In this document: positions 52,542 to 61,487 of the stretch, piece after piece
How the letters are laid out: every line of letters starts with the position of its first letter
How positions within the stretch are numbered: the first letter of the stretch is position 1
The notes under the pieces: generated by a model
What the model was told of the DNA's origin: nothing
Seen by the model: only the letters and a program-made list of their open reading frames with translations
The model's database searches: none
Translations under genes and position numbers: made by a program
From: Phycisphaeraceae bacterium
GTDB taxonomy: Bacteria; Planctomycetota; Phycisphaerae; Phycisphaerales; UBA1924
Direction of reading: 5' to 3'
Assembly: GCA_019636845.1 (NCBI GenBank)
Contig: JAHBWV010000001.1
Span: 1,798,001-1,862,000 of the forward strand
Length of the DNA: 64,000 bases

Positions 52542-54107
52542 TCACGCCAGCCACTTGTCGTCGATGGTCATGCCGCTGGGGAGTGGGGCGTCGGGGCCGG
52601 ACTCGATCATGCCTGCGACGGGGTAGGCGCAGTAGTCGACGCTGAACGAGCCGGCGGGGCGGTGGTTGCCGGAGAGGCCGAGGCCCCCGAAGGGGAGTTT
52701 GCTGGATGCGCCCGCGGTGCCTGTGTTGACGTTGATGCAGCCGGCGCGGGCCTCAAAGAGGAATCGCTCGGCGGCGGCGTGGTCTTTGGTGAAGATGGAA
52801 GCCGCGAGGCCGTAGCGGGTGGTGTTGGCCTGTTCGATGGCTTCGTCGAGCGACTTGACGACGCTGATGCGGACGAGCGGGCCGAAGACCTCGGTGTCGC
52901 AGCCGGCATCACGGCCCGCGTCGAGGTCGGACTCTGAGCCGAGCGTGAAGCGATCGACGCGTGCGATACCGGGGGTGAGGTAGAAGCCGCGTTCGGGCGT
53001 GTCGATGGATGTGGAGGGGACGAGGATCTCTGCGCCAGCGCGCTGGAGGGACTTCTGGAAGGCGAAGACAGCATCGCGCGAGGGGCCGTTGATGATCGGG
53101 CCCATGAAGACCGGATGCGTCGCACGCGGGTCGCCGACGATCAGGTTGGATGCGGCCTTGCAGAAGGCGGGAATGAACTTTGGCGCGATCGATTCGTGGA
53201 CGATGACGCGGCGGGTGCAGGTGCAGCGCTGGCCGGTGGTGACGAAGCCGGAGCGGACGCATTCGACGAGGGCCTGCTTGAGGTCGGCGTCGGGCATCAC
53301 GACGGCAGCGTTGTTGCCGCCCATTTCGAGCGCGAGGATGCGACCGGGGCGGTCGAGGTTGGCCTCCATGATGCGGCGGCCGATGGGCCACGAGCCGGTG
53401 AAGAGGATGCCATCGATGTCGTTGTGCGATGAGAGAGCGGATGCAACATCCGCTCCGCCCTGGACGAGGTTGACCACGCCGCGGGGAGCGTTCTCGGCGT
53501 CGAGGGCCTCGTGGAAGAGCTCGATCAAGAGTTGGCCCGTGGCGGGGGCCTTGTCGGAGGGCTTGAGGACGATGGTGTTACCGAGTGCGAGGGCGGGGAC
53601 GATGTGGCCGTTGGGGAGGTGGGCCGGGAAGTTGAAGGGGCCGAGCACGGCCATGACGCCGTGGGGACGGAACCAGGAGCGGCCTTGCTTGGTCGGGGTC
53701 ATGGCGAACTCGACGCCGGTGACGCGCGAGAGAGCGCCGGTGGGTGTCGCATCGAGCGTGATGTCAACTTTGTTCGTGAGCGCAGAGGCCTCGCCCTTGC
53801 TGTCCCACATGGCCTTGCCGGTCTCGTCGCAGATGAGGTCGGCGATCTGCTGGGCGCGGGCAGCGACGAGCGACTTGAAGCGTTGGAGCACGGCGAAGCG
53901 GCGTTCGCGGGTCCAGGATGACCACGCGGGGAGCGCGGCTCGCGCGGCGGCGACGGCCTCGTGCAGGTGTTCAACACTCGAGTATGAGCTGTAGACGAGC
54001 TGATCGGGACGCGCGGGATTGAATGAACGGACCGAGTCGCCCGGAGCCGGAATCCAGCGTCCGCCGATGAGGTTTGATGGCTCGCGGGTGAGTGACGGAT
54101 GCTTCAT
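52542..54107 (-). CDS. astD: N-succinylglutamate 5-semialdehyde dehydrogenase (AstD-like)
   Basis: A 521-residue aldehyde dehydrogenase with AAGGGA before the start. The opening NLIGGRWIPAPGDSVRSFNP, active-site TTGQRCTCTRRV with the nucleophile Cys, LEMGGNNAAVVM, GPFNFPAHLPNGH and the late GLSGNHRPAGS are AstD-family signatures. It oxidises succinylglutamate semialdehyde to succinylglutamate with NAD. It follows astA by 38 bp and is the last gene of the cluster; a stem-loop follows at 52448-52486. Confidence 0.92.
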   Translation of the reverse strand: MKHPSLTREPSNLIGGRWIPAPGDSVRSFNPARPDQLVYSSYSSVEHLHEAVAAARAALPAWSSWTRERRFAVLQRFKSLVAARAQQIADLICDETGKAMWDSKGEASALTNKVDITLDATPTGALSRVTGVEFAMTPTKQGRSWFRPHGVMAVLGPFNFPAHLPNGHIVPALALGNTIVLKPSDKAPATGQLLIELFHEALDAENAPRGVVNLVQGGADVASALSSHNDIDGILFTGSWPIGRRIMEANLDRPGRILALEMGGNNAAVVMPDADLKQALVECVRSGFVTTGQRCTCTRRVIVHESIAPKFIPAFCKAASNLIVGDPRATHPVFMGPIINGPSRDAVFAFQKSLQRAGAEILVPSTSIDTPERGFYLTPGIARVDRFTLGSESDLDAGRDAGCDTEVFGPLVRISVVKSLDEAIEQANTTRYGLAASIFTKDHAAAERFLFEARAGCINVNTGTAGASSKLPFGGLGLSGNHRPAGSFSVDYCAYPVAGMIESGPDAPLPSGMTIDDKWLA

Positions 54108-54145
54108 GCGAATCCCTTCGCGACAGACTCGGAGACAAGGCTCGC

Positions 54146-55381
54146 TTATGACCGGGCCTTGGATCGGGTGCGTCCCTTGCGTGCCGCGGGCTGGGACTTC
54201 GGCGGGGTGGCGGCGCGGAGCGTGTCGATGGGTGTGACGCCGACCGAATCCTTCGGCTCGATCTTGAGCGCCTCGACCGCGTCGTGCGGCATGCGGACTC
54301 GACCCTGCTTGTCGATCGACATCGGCGTCTCGACAGCGCGGAAGTCACCATCGCTCGTGAGGATGCTGGCGTAGCCGCTCATGGTGCACGCATCGGGCGC
54401 GATCGTGTCGGCGAGCACGGTCCGCATCGTCTTCTTGACGATCTCGATGTCGGACGTCTTTGCTTCGAGATGCGGGCCGCCATCGAACGGATCGATGCGA
54501 TTGTGGTACTTGAAGCCGAGTTTCTCGAGCATGCGTCTTGCGGGGACGGTCTCCGGGCTGACCTGCCCCACTGCGCTCCTGGCCTCTGCGGGCAGCAGCG
54601 TCAGATAGATCTCTTCACGAGGAAGGAGGGAGAGCATGAACTCTTTGCTGTGCTGGCAGAAACGATCCGCCTCGGGATAGGAGAGGTTGATGAACCGGCG
54701 TCCGAAGTATTCCCAGAAGGGGTTCTGCCCGTCGTGAGAGATAGGGGCCATCATCTCCGCGAGCACGCGATCGGCGAAGAGTTCCGGATAGAGCCCGATG
54801 AAGTGGAAGCGGATGTACGAGAGAAAGCGTCCGAGGCGTTGCCTGTGCGAGCGCATGGACGGCTGGAGGATCAGCCCCCCCACTTCCGTCGGAGCGGACT
54901 CGTCGAGGTGGAGCTTTGCGACGACGTGCGTCGTTCCCACCTGGAGGTCAGTGGAGAACATCTCTTTACGGGTCAACTGGTACGACAGGTTGGGGTGGCC
55001 GGGTCCACCCATGCGAGAGACAACCTGGCAGGTGCCCAGGGGGGTGCCGCTCTCAGCGTCTTCGAGGACGAACATGAAGAGCGGTGCCTTGCCCGTGATC
55101 GCACGCAGCCCCGCGGAGATTGTTCCGTGGTGGCCCGCGCTCGGATCGGTCCGCTTTCCGGCGGAGACCTTGCCGGCTCCCGTTTCGAGCTCGGACGCGA
55201 GAAGGAATGACTGACGCGACCACTGGACCTTCTCTCCGATGATGGTGTTGTCCGGAGGGAGGTTGATGAAGTAGACCATCCTCGCGAGTTTGAGGAGGGT
55301 CGGGACATCGTTCGGGATCGCGCGTCGGATGATGAACACGGGTTGGCTTTCGGGTATCTGCGGTTTCTTTGATTGAGCCAC
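54146..55381 (-). CDS. astA: Arginine/ornithine N-succinyltransferase (AstA-like)
   Basis: A 411-residue acyltransferase. The GNAT-type start (FIIRRAIPNDVPTLLKLAR), LFMFVLEDAESGTPLGTCQV, the GLYPELFADRVLAEMM region and ISHDGQNPFWEYFGRRF match AstA. It succinylates arginine or ornithine with succinyl-CoA. The GTG start at 55381 lies inside a hairpin repeat and has no clear ribosome-binding site. The C-terminal 90 residues (including SIDKQGRVRMPHD) extend beyond E. coli AstA. With no astB here, ornithine is a reasonable alternative substrate. Confidence 0.88.
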   Translation of the reverse strand: MAQSKKPQIPESQPVFIIRRAIPNDVPTLLKLARMVYFINLPPDNTIIGEKVQWSRQSFLLASELETGAGKVSAGKRTDPSAGHHGTISAGLRAITGKAPLFMFVLEDAESGTPLGTCQVVSRMGGPGHPNLSYQLTRKEMFSTDLQVGTTHVVAKLHLDESAPTEVGGLILQPSMRSHRQRLGRFLSYIRFHFIGLYPELFADRVLAEMMAPISHDGQNPFWEYFGRRFINLSYPEADRFCQHSKEFMLSLLPREEIYLTLLPAEARSAVGQVSPETVPARRMLEKLGFKYHNRIDPFDGGPHLEAKTSDIEIVKKTMRTVLADTIAPDACTMSGYASILTSDGDFRAVETPMSIDKQGRVRMPHDAVEALKIEPKDSVGVTPIDTLRAATPPKSQPAARKGRTRSKARS

Positions 55382-55398
55382 CGCACTGGAGAACGGTG
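55379..55398. repeat. Hairpin repeat overlapping the astA start
   Basis: CACCGCACTGGAGAACGGTG is a variant of the 50874-50893 hairpin. One arm contains the astA GTG start codon, so the structure could mask translation initiation, or the repeat could have inserted at the gene's edge. Confidence 0.5.
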
Positions 55399-55411
55399 CC
55401 TCTGCGGGGAA

Positions 55412-56908
55412 TCAGGACGCGGCGGCCTTTGCGAGGCCGCGTTCGAGGCACTCGATGACGCGGGGCCAGTCTTCCATCTTCATGACGCCGAGCGGAGGGA
55501 GCATCCGCACGTGGTACGGACCGTGCCCGCAGTAGAAGAGCAGGACATGCTCATCGAAGCAGGCGCGGCATGCCTTCATGACTTTGTCCTTGTCGCCGCC
55601 GAACGGCGTGAATCGCATCATGCCGCCGCAGCCGGAGACCATGTCCTTGACCTTCGGATTCGCGGGGAACCAGTCGGGGTGCTTGGCGATGAGGGCGTGC
55701 ATCAGACGCCGGAACTCTGCGTGGTGGCGTTCGATCAGACCGTCTGGCCCATAGTAGTTTCCATCGCGGAGTTTCTCGATGACGCGTGCTCCGACCTTGA
55801 AGTCGGCGGTCGCGCCGGTGAAGGTGCCGGAGAGCAGGCCGGGCTTTGGGTTGTACGCCTCGGTGTAGAGCGTGGCACACGCCTGGGTCATCTTGCCGAC
55901 GCACAGCACATCGACGTACTCGCCGAGGTTGAGGTGCTCGTAGGCGAACATGCGGGGTGTTCGCCCGAATGACTGGATCTCGTCGTCCCATACCGCGATG
56001 TTGTGGGACTTGCACATCTCCATCAGGGCTTTGTGGAAGTCGCGGGGAGCGACGTTGAAGCCGCCCTCGCCCTGGACCAGTTCAAAGATGAAGCAGGCGT
56101 GCTGGCCGGGGTAACGCTCGATGTACTGGCGCAGGTGATCGAGGCACATATCGATGAACCTCGTCTCGCCCATGCGATCTGCGATCACGGGGTTGTAGAA
56201 GGGCATGTAATCGACCTGGGTCGAGAGCGGGATGCCGACACGTCCCGCGGCGGAGTCGCCGAGCTGCGACATCGTCACCGTCCGGCCCATGAAGCAATCC
56301 TGGAAGGCGAGCACGCGCGTCGCTCCCGGGGCGTGCTTCTGGTAGCAGACCTTGATCGCGTTCTCGTTGGCCATGGCACCCGAGGTCGAGACGAAACAGT
56401 GCTTGAGTCGCGAGTTCTTCTGGGCTTCGGTCAGCAGCGTCTCGGCGAACTCGAATGCGGCATTCGATGTCTGGAGGTTGCCGTGTTTAAGCGTGTCCTC
56501 AACGCCGGCCTCGACCGCGGCGCGAATGAGATCGGGCTCCGAGTGGCCGAAGAAGTGGACGCCGATGCCGCAGATCATGTCCCACTTGACCGAGCCGTCC
56601 ATGAGCTCAACGAGTGCTCCATTGCCGACGCCGGAGGAGATGTAGGGGTAGAGGAGTCCACGGCCTCGGACGGCCGCGGCGCGAGCCATCATCTCGTCGT
56701 ATGACTTCACACACTCTGGCGAGGGTCCCTTGGCATCGGTGATCATCGCGGACTTGGCCCGTACCTCTGAAACGATCGCGTCGACTGAGGATCGGATCGT
56801 CGGCGAAGTCATCAACTGACGCCCGACCGGCTGTGACGCCTGGGTGTTCTGGTTGTTGATCTTGTCTGCGGCAGGCGAAAGCGATGGGGTTGAAGAAGCC
56901 GGTGTCAT
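55412..56908 (-). CDS. Class-III aminotransferase (AstC-like)
   Basis: A 498-residue PLP enzyme with GAGAGGG before the start. Class-III marks are FVSTSGAMANENAIK, the PLP-ring contact VWDDEIQSFGRTPRM and the VLCVGKMTQACATLY region with the likely Schiff-base Lys. It is more distant from E. coli AstC than typical and longer at the N-terminus. Between an M20 deacylase gene and astA it most simply serves as succinylornithine (or acetylornithine) transaminase. L-lysine 6-transaminase is a possible alternative. Confidence 0.82.
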   Translation of the reverse strand: MTPASSTPSLSPAADKINNQNTQASQPVGRQLMTSPTIRSSVDAIVSEVRAKSAMITDAKGPSPECVKSYDEMMARAAAVRGRGLLYPYISSGVGNGALVELMDGSVKWDMICGIGVHFFGHSEPDLIRAAVEAGVEDTLKHGNLQTSNAAFEFAETLLTEAQKNSRLKHCFVSTSGAMANENAIKVCYQKHAPGATRVLAFQDCFMGRTVTMSQLGDSAAGRVGIPLSTQVDYMPFYNPVIADRMGETRFIDMCLDHLRQYIERYPGQHACFIFELVQGEGGFNVAPRDFHKALMEMCKSHNIAVWDDEIQSFGRTPRMFAYEHLNLGEYVDVLCVGKMTQACATLYTEAYNPKPGLLSGTFTGATADFKVGARVIEKLRDGNYYGPDGLIERHHAEFRRLMHALIAKHPDWFPANPKVKDMVSGCGGMMRFTPFGGDKDKVMKACRACFDEHVLLFYCGHGPYHVRMLPPLGVMKMEDWPRVIECLERGLAKAAAS

Positions 56909-57017
56909 GGATCCCTCTCAGGCGGCATGATTGCATGGGCGGGGCAGCCGCGGTTCTCGGACGTTCTAAGGGTCTGTCTTGCTCGACTCACTCGCGTACG
57001 GGGCATTGTTGGATCGG

Positions 57018-58256
57018 TCAGACGCCGGTGCCGAAGCGAGCCCGATCCGAACTGGAGAGGCGTGTGATGAGGATTGCGAGGAGTGAGCAACGCTCGACCA
57101 GACTTGGCAGGTCGATCCACTCATCAGGCGTGTGCAAGCCACCCCCACGAACACCGAGCGTGTCGATGCATGGGATTCCCTCGTCCTGCAGGATATTGCC
57201 GTCGCAGACACCCGCCGTTTTTCCGAACGGCATCTTCTGCCCGAGGTCTTCTGCGACGCCTCTGGCCGAGTCAGCCAGGAACTGAACGCCAGGCGTGAGC
57301 GGCTTGGCTGGCCGGTTGAAGGATCGTTTGATGACGATGCGGGGCAGGGTGTCCTGTGGCGCGTTGTCCGGGGTTGCAAGGGCGTCGACCTTTCGGGCGA
57401 GCTCGTCGCACCCCTCGGGATTCGGGAACCGCACGTTCCCCCACGCCTGCGCGAAGTCGGGTACGGCGTTCGTGACCTCGCCTCCTTTGATGGGCCCAAC
57501 GTTGACGATCATCCCTCGGGAGGGCTCAGGAAGTTCTGAGAGCGCGACGAGTGTGCGGGCCAGAGCCGTGACCGCGGAGACGCCCGATGTGAAGTCTCGT
57601 CCGACGTGGGCCGACTTTCCGTAGGTCTCGACCTTGAACTGACCTGATCCGGCTCGCTCGACCACGAGTGAGCCATCCGGCAGCGCGGGCTCAAGCGCGA
57701 GCGCGAGGTCGTGCTGGCGTGCTGCGTCGCGTATCGCCCGCTCTGAGTAGTAACTGCCCGTCTCCTCATCGGAATTGAGGAGGAACGACCAGTTCGCTTG
57801 GAAACCGAGTTCGTGGAGGACTTCGATCGCGGCAACCGCGATCACGATGCCGCCCTTCATATCCACGCAGCCGGGTCCGATCGCCGTTTTCCGATCTGCG
57901 TTGACCGTGAGTTTCTGAAATGGCCCGGCGGGATCGTGGACGGTGTCGAGGTGGCCCGCGATGAGGATGCGGGGCTGCGAAGAGCCGGCGGTGATGCGAG
58001 ATGCGATGCCGGTGGGTGGAAGGTAACCGCCGGACGCGCCGAGCAGCCAGTCTGGCTTTGGATCGCCGGGAACAAGAGTCGTCGACGCGCCGAGGCGTGC
58101 GAGGCGATCGAGGAGGAGGGCTCGTGAGGCATCCAAGGCGGCGGCGTTGTTGCCGCCCGTAGGCATCTCGACGTGGTGCTTGAGATCGGCAAAGAGTGCA
58201 TCGCTGCGGGCCTGGACGGCGGCAGAGATCTCACGCTCGAGTTGGGTCAATGGCAT
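57018..58256 (-). CDS. M20-family zinc deacylase/peptidase
   Basis: A 412-residue metallohydrolase of the ArgE/DapE/CPG2 type. Metal ligands and catalytic residues appear as His102 and Asp104 (AGHLDTV), bridging Asp132 (GCVDMKGG), Glu164-Glu165 (SDEETGS) and a later Glu in LALEPALPDG. The middle lid domain (SAHVGRDFTSGVSAV) is present. It probably removes an acyl group from an amino acid. Next to astD/astA, it could replace AstE as succinylglutamate desuccinylase, which is otherwise missing. It starts 25 bp after the chrA stop. Confidence 0.82.
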   Translation of the reverse strand: MPLTQLEREISAAVQARSDALFADLKHHVEMPTGGNNAAALDASRALLLDRLARLGASTTLVPGDPKPDWLLGASGGYLPPTGIASRITAGSSQPRILIAGHLDTVHDPAGPFQKLTVNADRKTAIGPGCVDMKGGIVIAVAAIEVLHELGFQANWSFLLNSDEETGSYYSERAIRDAARQHDLALALEPALPDGSLVVERAGSGQFKVETYGKSAHVGRDFTSGVSAVTALARTLVALSELPEPSRGMIVNVGPIKGGEVTNAVPDFAQAWGNVRFPNPEGCDELARKVDALATPDNAPQDTLPRIVIKRSFNRPAKPLTPGVQFLADSARGVAEDLGQKMPFGKTAGVCDGNILQDEGIPCIDTLGVRGGGLHTPDEWIDLPSLVERCSLLAILITRLSSSDRARFGTGV

Positions 58257-58281
58257 AAGGGGCGAATGGTAGGGTGCGGCG

Positions 58282-59739
58282 TCAGTCGGGGTTCCAGTGA
58301 AGCACCATCAGCACTAGACGCACCGCGATTCCCGCGAGAACGCACGTGCCGACGACGGCGAACAGCCCCCACCGCAACCTGAAGATCAGGTACGCCGCGA
58401 GGAGTGCGAGCCCCGCAGACCACGGGTCGAACGAGGGCCACGCCGGGAGGTCGAATCGGGCTGCCCCGAAGCGAACGGGCGTGGGCGAAGCACGGAAGAA
58501 GACATGGGTGGCGAACCAGAGAGCGAGTGCGAGCACGACGCCCACGACCGCCGCCGTCACACATGCGAGGGCCGACCCGAGCCGGCGGTTGTGGCGCAGA
58601 CGCTCCATGTGCGGCGCGCCGAGGAAGATCCACATGAAGCAGGGCGCGAAGGTCATCCACGTCGCGAGGGTCGCGCCGACCAGCCCCGACCAGAACGGCG
58701 TGAGCGGCAGCATCGCGCCGTCGATCTCCATGGGCGGATGACGAAAGCAGCCGAGATGTCCTACGAACTGGAGCACGAGGATCAGCGGACCGGGCGTCGT
58801 CTCCGCCAGACCGAGCCCGTCCAGCATCTCGCCCCTGGTGACCCATCCCACCTCGGGCGCGTGCTGCGCGACGTACCCCAGGACGGCGTAGGCCCCGCCG
58901 AACGTGACCACGGCCGCCTTGCTGAAGAAGAGTCCGCTCGTTGCGATCACGCCTCGGGGGCCGAAGAGGGCGGCTGCGATGGCGAGCGGCGCAAACCAGA
59001 TGATGAGCCACACCGCCGCGACGCGCATCGCACGGAGCGGAGATCGTGAGACAGGGAGCACGGCATCGTCGGGCAGAAGCGGGTGGGTGTCGGAGCCCTT
59101 CACCTTTCCCTTATGCCCAGTGGAGGGTTTGAAGGTCTCGGGCCAGACCGCAGCGCCGAGCAGACCGGTGAGGATCGCGCCGATCACCACAGCCGGGAAT
59201 GGCACGCGGAAGAAGAACAGGGCAGTGAACGATGCGCCGGCCACGGCGACCATCGCGGGGCTCGGCAGGGCGCGTCCTCCGATCCTGATCACGGCCTGTA
59301 CCACGATCGCCACCACGGCGGGTTTCACGCCGTAGAACAGCAACTCGACAAGCCCATAGCGGCTCGAGCTCGCGTAAAGCACACCGAGCGCGAGCATGCA
59401 CACGAAACCGGGAAGGATGAAGAGAAGCCCGGCAGCGAGCGCGCCTCGCGTGCGGTGCATGAGCCAGCCGATATAGGTTGCCAGCTGCATCGCCTCCGGG
59501 CCGGGGAGGAGCATGCAGAAGTTGAGGGCGTGAAGGAATCGTTGCTCGCCGATCCAACGCTTCTCGTCAACGACGACACGATGCATAACGGCGATCTGAG
59601 CCGCGGGCCCGCCGAACGAGAGCAACCCGACGTACAACCACGTGCGAATCGCCTCACGAAACGAGACGCCGTGCTTCGGCCACTCTCCGGCGGGAGAGCG
59701 GTTCTCGTTCTCTGGCGTGGTTTCTCCCGTTGCGCTCAT
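58282..59739 (-). CDS. chrA: Chromate transporter (CHR family)
   Basis: A 485-residue polytopic protein of the two-domain long CHR type. The start at 59739 overlaps the GNAT stop by ATGA with AGAGG upstream. The first domain has the hallmark LSFGGPAAQIAVMHRVVVDE and LLPGPEAMQLATYIGW. The second domain repeats it as FGGAYAVLGYVAQHAPE and GLAETTPGPLILVLQFVGHL. About ten to twelve membrane helices are predicted. CHR proteins export chromate or related oxyanions. Cotranscribed with the GNAT. Confidence 0.9.
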   Translation of the reverse strand: MSATGETTPENENRSPAGEWPKHGVSFREAIRTWLYVGLLSFGGPAAQIAVMHRVVVDEKRWIGEQRFLHALNFCMLLPGPEAMQLATYIGWLMHRTRGALAAGLLFILPGFVCMLALGVLYASSSRYGLVELLFYGVKPAVVAIVVQAVIRIGGRALPSPAMVAVAGASFTALFFFRVPFPAVVIGAILTGLLGAAVWPETFKPSTGHKGKVKGSDTHPLLPDDAVLPVSRSPLRAMRVAAVWLIIWFAPLAIAAALFGPRGVIATSGLFFSKAAVVTFGGAYAVLGYVAQHAPEVGWVTRGEMLDGLGLAETTPGPLILVLQFVGHLGCFRHPPMEIDGAMLPLTPFWSGLVGATLATWMTFAPCFMWIFLGAPHMERLRHNRRLGSALACVTAAVVGVVLALALWFATHVFFRASPTPVRFGAARFDLPAWPSFDPWSAGLALLAAYLIFRLRWGLFAVVGTCVLAGIAVRLVLMVLHWNPD

Positions 59740-60320
59740 CGCCTCTGCCTCTGTGCCCATTCGCGGGCCAGGATCGCGTGGCAGCATAGATCCAGGTAGA
59801 GATCGCCCTTCTTTCCGTGCTCGCGTTGCACGCCCTCATGGAGCATGCCCAGGTTGTCCATCACACGTTCGCTCGCCGGATTCCACACAAAGTGTCGGGC
59901 GAAGACCTTGTGCAAGCCGAGATCGCCGAATGCCCAGTCGAGCATCGCGGCACAGGCCTCGGTTGTGTATCCGGCCTTTCGATGGTCGCGTCTGGTTGAG
60001 TAGCCGAGTTCGGCGTTGTTGTCCTTTGCGTTGAGCAGAAGCCCGACGCCTCCGACGGGCTCGTTCGATCCCAGGAGACACCATGCGCGGGTGATGCCGG
60101 TGCCCTCCATCGCGGAGCGAGCGAACTTCGCTAACGCCTCCATGCCCTTCTCACGTGTGTATGGCAGCGTGACGGAGGTAGTGTTTCGCTCGATCTCGGG
60201 ATCATCGTTCAGAGCCACGATTGCTTCGAGATCGGACTCCTGCCAGGGGCGCAATGCAAGACGCTCCGTGCGGAGCGTCCTGCCATCGTCTAGAAAGTGT
60301 GGGGGCGGATCGGGCTGCAC
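59736..60320 (-). CDS. GNAT acetyltransferase (RimJ/RimL type)
   Basis: A 194-residue acetyltransferase from a GTG at 60320 with a weak AGG upstream. RimJ-like features are LRTERLALRPWQESDLEAIV, an acetyl-CoA-binding ELGYSTRRDHRKAGYTTEA, and NPASERVMDNLGMLHEGV. It probably acetylates a protein N-terminus or small molecule. It lies directly downstream of gapdh (10 bp gap) and overlaps chrA, so it belongs to a short leftward operon. Confidence 0.85.
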   Translation of the reverse strand: MQPDPPPHFLDDGRTLRTERLALRPWQESDLEAIVALNDDPEIERNTTSVTLPYTREKGMEALAKFARSAMEGTGITRAWCLLGSNEPVGGVGLLLNAKDNNAELGYSTRRDHRKAGYTTEACAAMLDWAFGDLGLHKVFARHFVWNPASERVMDNLGMLHEGVQREHGKKGDLYLDLCCHAILAREWAQRQRR

Positions 60321-60329
60321 GCCTAGATA

Positions 60330-61370
60330 TTACTTCACGCCGTCCTTGGAGGCCATGAGCTTGATCAGGTCAACACAGCGGGCTGAATAACCCGCTTCGT
60401 TGTCGTACCATGAGACGACCTTGAAGAACCGCTTGTTGAGCTCGATTCCGGCCTTCGCGTCGTAGATCGACGAGTGGTGGTCGCCGATGAAGTCGCTCGA
60501 CACGACTTCTTCGTCGGTGTACGCGAGGACTCCCCTCATCGCGCCGCCTGCCGCGGACTTCATCGCGGCATTGATATCGGCCAGCGATGCGTCTTTGGCG
60601 GTGCGGAAGGTCAGATCGACTGCGGACACATCGGCCGTCGGCACGCGGAACGACATGCCCGTGAGCTTGCCCTTGAGGGCCGGGATCGCGAGCGTGACCG
60701 CCTTTGCGGCACCGGTGCTGGCGGGGATGATGTTCTGATAGCCATTGCGACCGCCTCGCCAGTCCTTCTTCGACGGACCGTCCTGCGTGGGCTGTGTCGC
60801 CGTGACCGCGTGGATGGTGGTCATCAGGCCCTCCTCAAGGCCGAATACATCGTTGATGACCTTGGCGATGGGCGCAAGGCAGTTTGTCGTGCACGATGCG
60901 TTGCTCACGACGGTGTGCTTCGAGGGGTCGTACGACTCCTGGTTGACTCCAAGCACGAGCGTCGGCACCTGAGCTGGCTCGCTCTTGGTCGGCGCGGAGA
61001 TCACGACACGCTTTGCGCCCGCTGCGACATGGGCCGAAGCCTTCTCGAAGTCAGTGAAGAGGCCTGTGGATTCCAGAACGTAGTGAACACCGAGGTCCTT
61101 CCACGGGAGTTTGGCGGGGTCCTTCTCGGCGAAGGTCTTGGTGGTGCGTCCGTTGACGGTGAATGAGTTCTCAGTCGACTCGACCGTGGCCGGCTTGCCG
61201 CCGATCGTGAAGCGCCGGTGCATGGTGTCGTACTTCAGGAGGTAGGCGAGGTTGTCGGCGGGCACAAGGTCGTTGACGCCGACGATCTCGATGTCGGGGT
61301 GCTGCGATGCGATGCGGTACACGAGGCGACCGATGCGACCGAAACCGTTGATGCCGATGCGGATTGCCAT
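60330..61370 (-). CDS. gap: Glyceraldehyde-3-phosphate dehydrogenase
   Basis: A 346-residue type I GAPDH with GGGGAG before the ATG. NAD-binding [16 protein letters not shown] opens the protein. The catalytic Cys lies in [17 protein letters not shown] and the catalytic His in [32 protein letters not shown] and the final [16 protein letters not shown] complete the family match. It converts glyceraldehyde-3-phosphate to 1,3-bisphosphoglycerate with NAD in glycolysis. Transcribed toward the GNAT gene. Confidence 0.97.
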   Translation of the reverse strand: MAIRIGINGFGRIGRLVYRIASQHPDIEIVGVNDLVPADNLAYLLKYDTMHRRFTIGGKPATVESTENSFTVNGRTTKTFAEKDPAKLPWKDLGVHYVLESTGLFTDFEKASAHVAAGAKRVVISAPTKSEPAQVPTLVLGVNQESYDPSKHTVVSNASCTTNCLAPIAKVINDVFGLEEGLMTTIHAVTATQPTQDGPSKKDWRGGRNGYQNIIPASTGAAKAVTLAIPALKGKLTGMSFRVPTADVSAVDLTFRTAKDASLADINAAMKSAAGGAMRGVLAYTDEEVVSSDFIGDHHSSIYDAKAGIELNKRFFKVVSWYDNEAGYSARCVDLIKLMASKDGVK

Positions 61371-61487
61371 GAGGACTCCCCTGATGTATGACCGGCGATG
61401 TGGCGCCGGATCGCGAGTGAATGGCCGAACTGAACGCTAGGGGGTCGAAAGCAGCGTTTTCCATGCCTGCGAGCGAATCCAGCGCGG

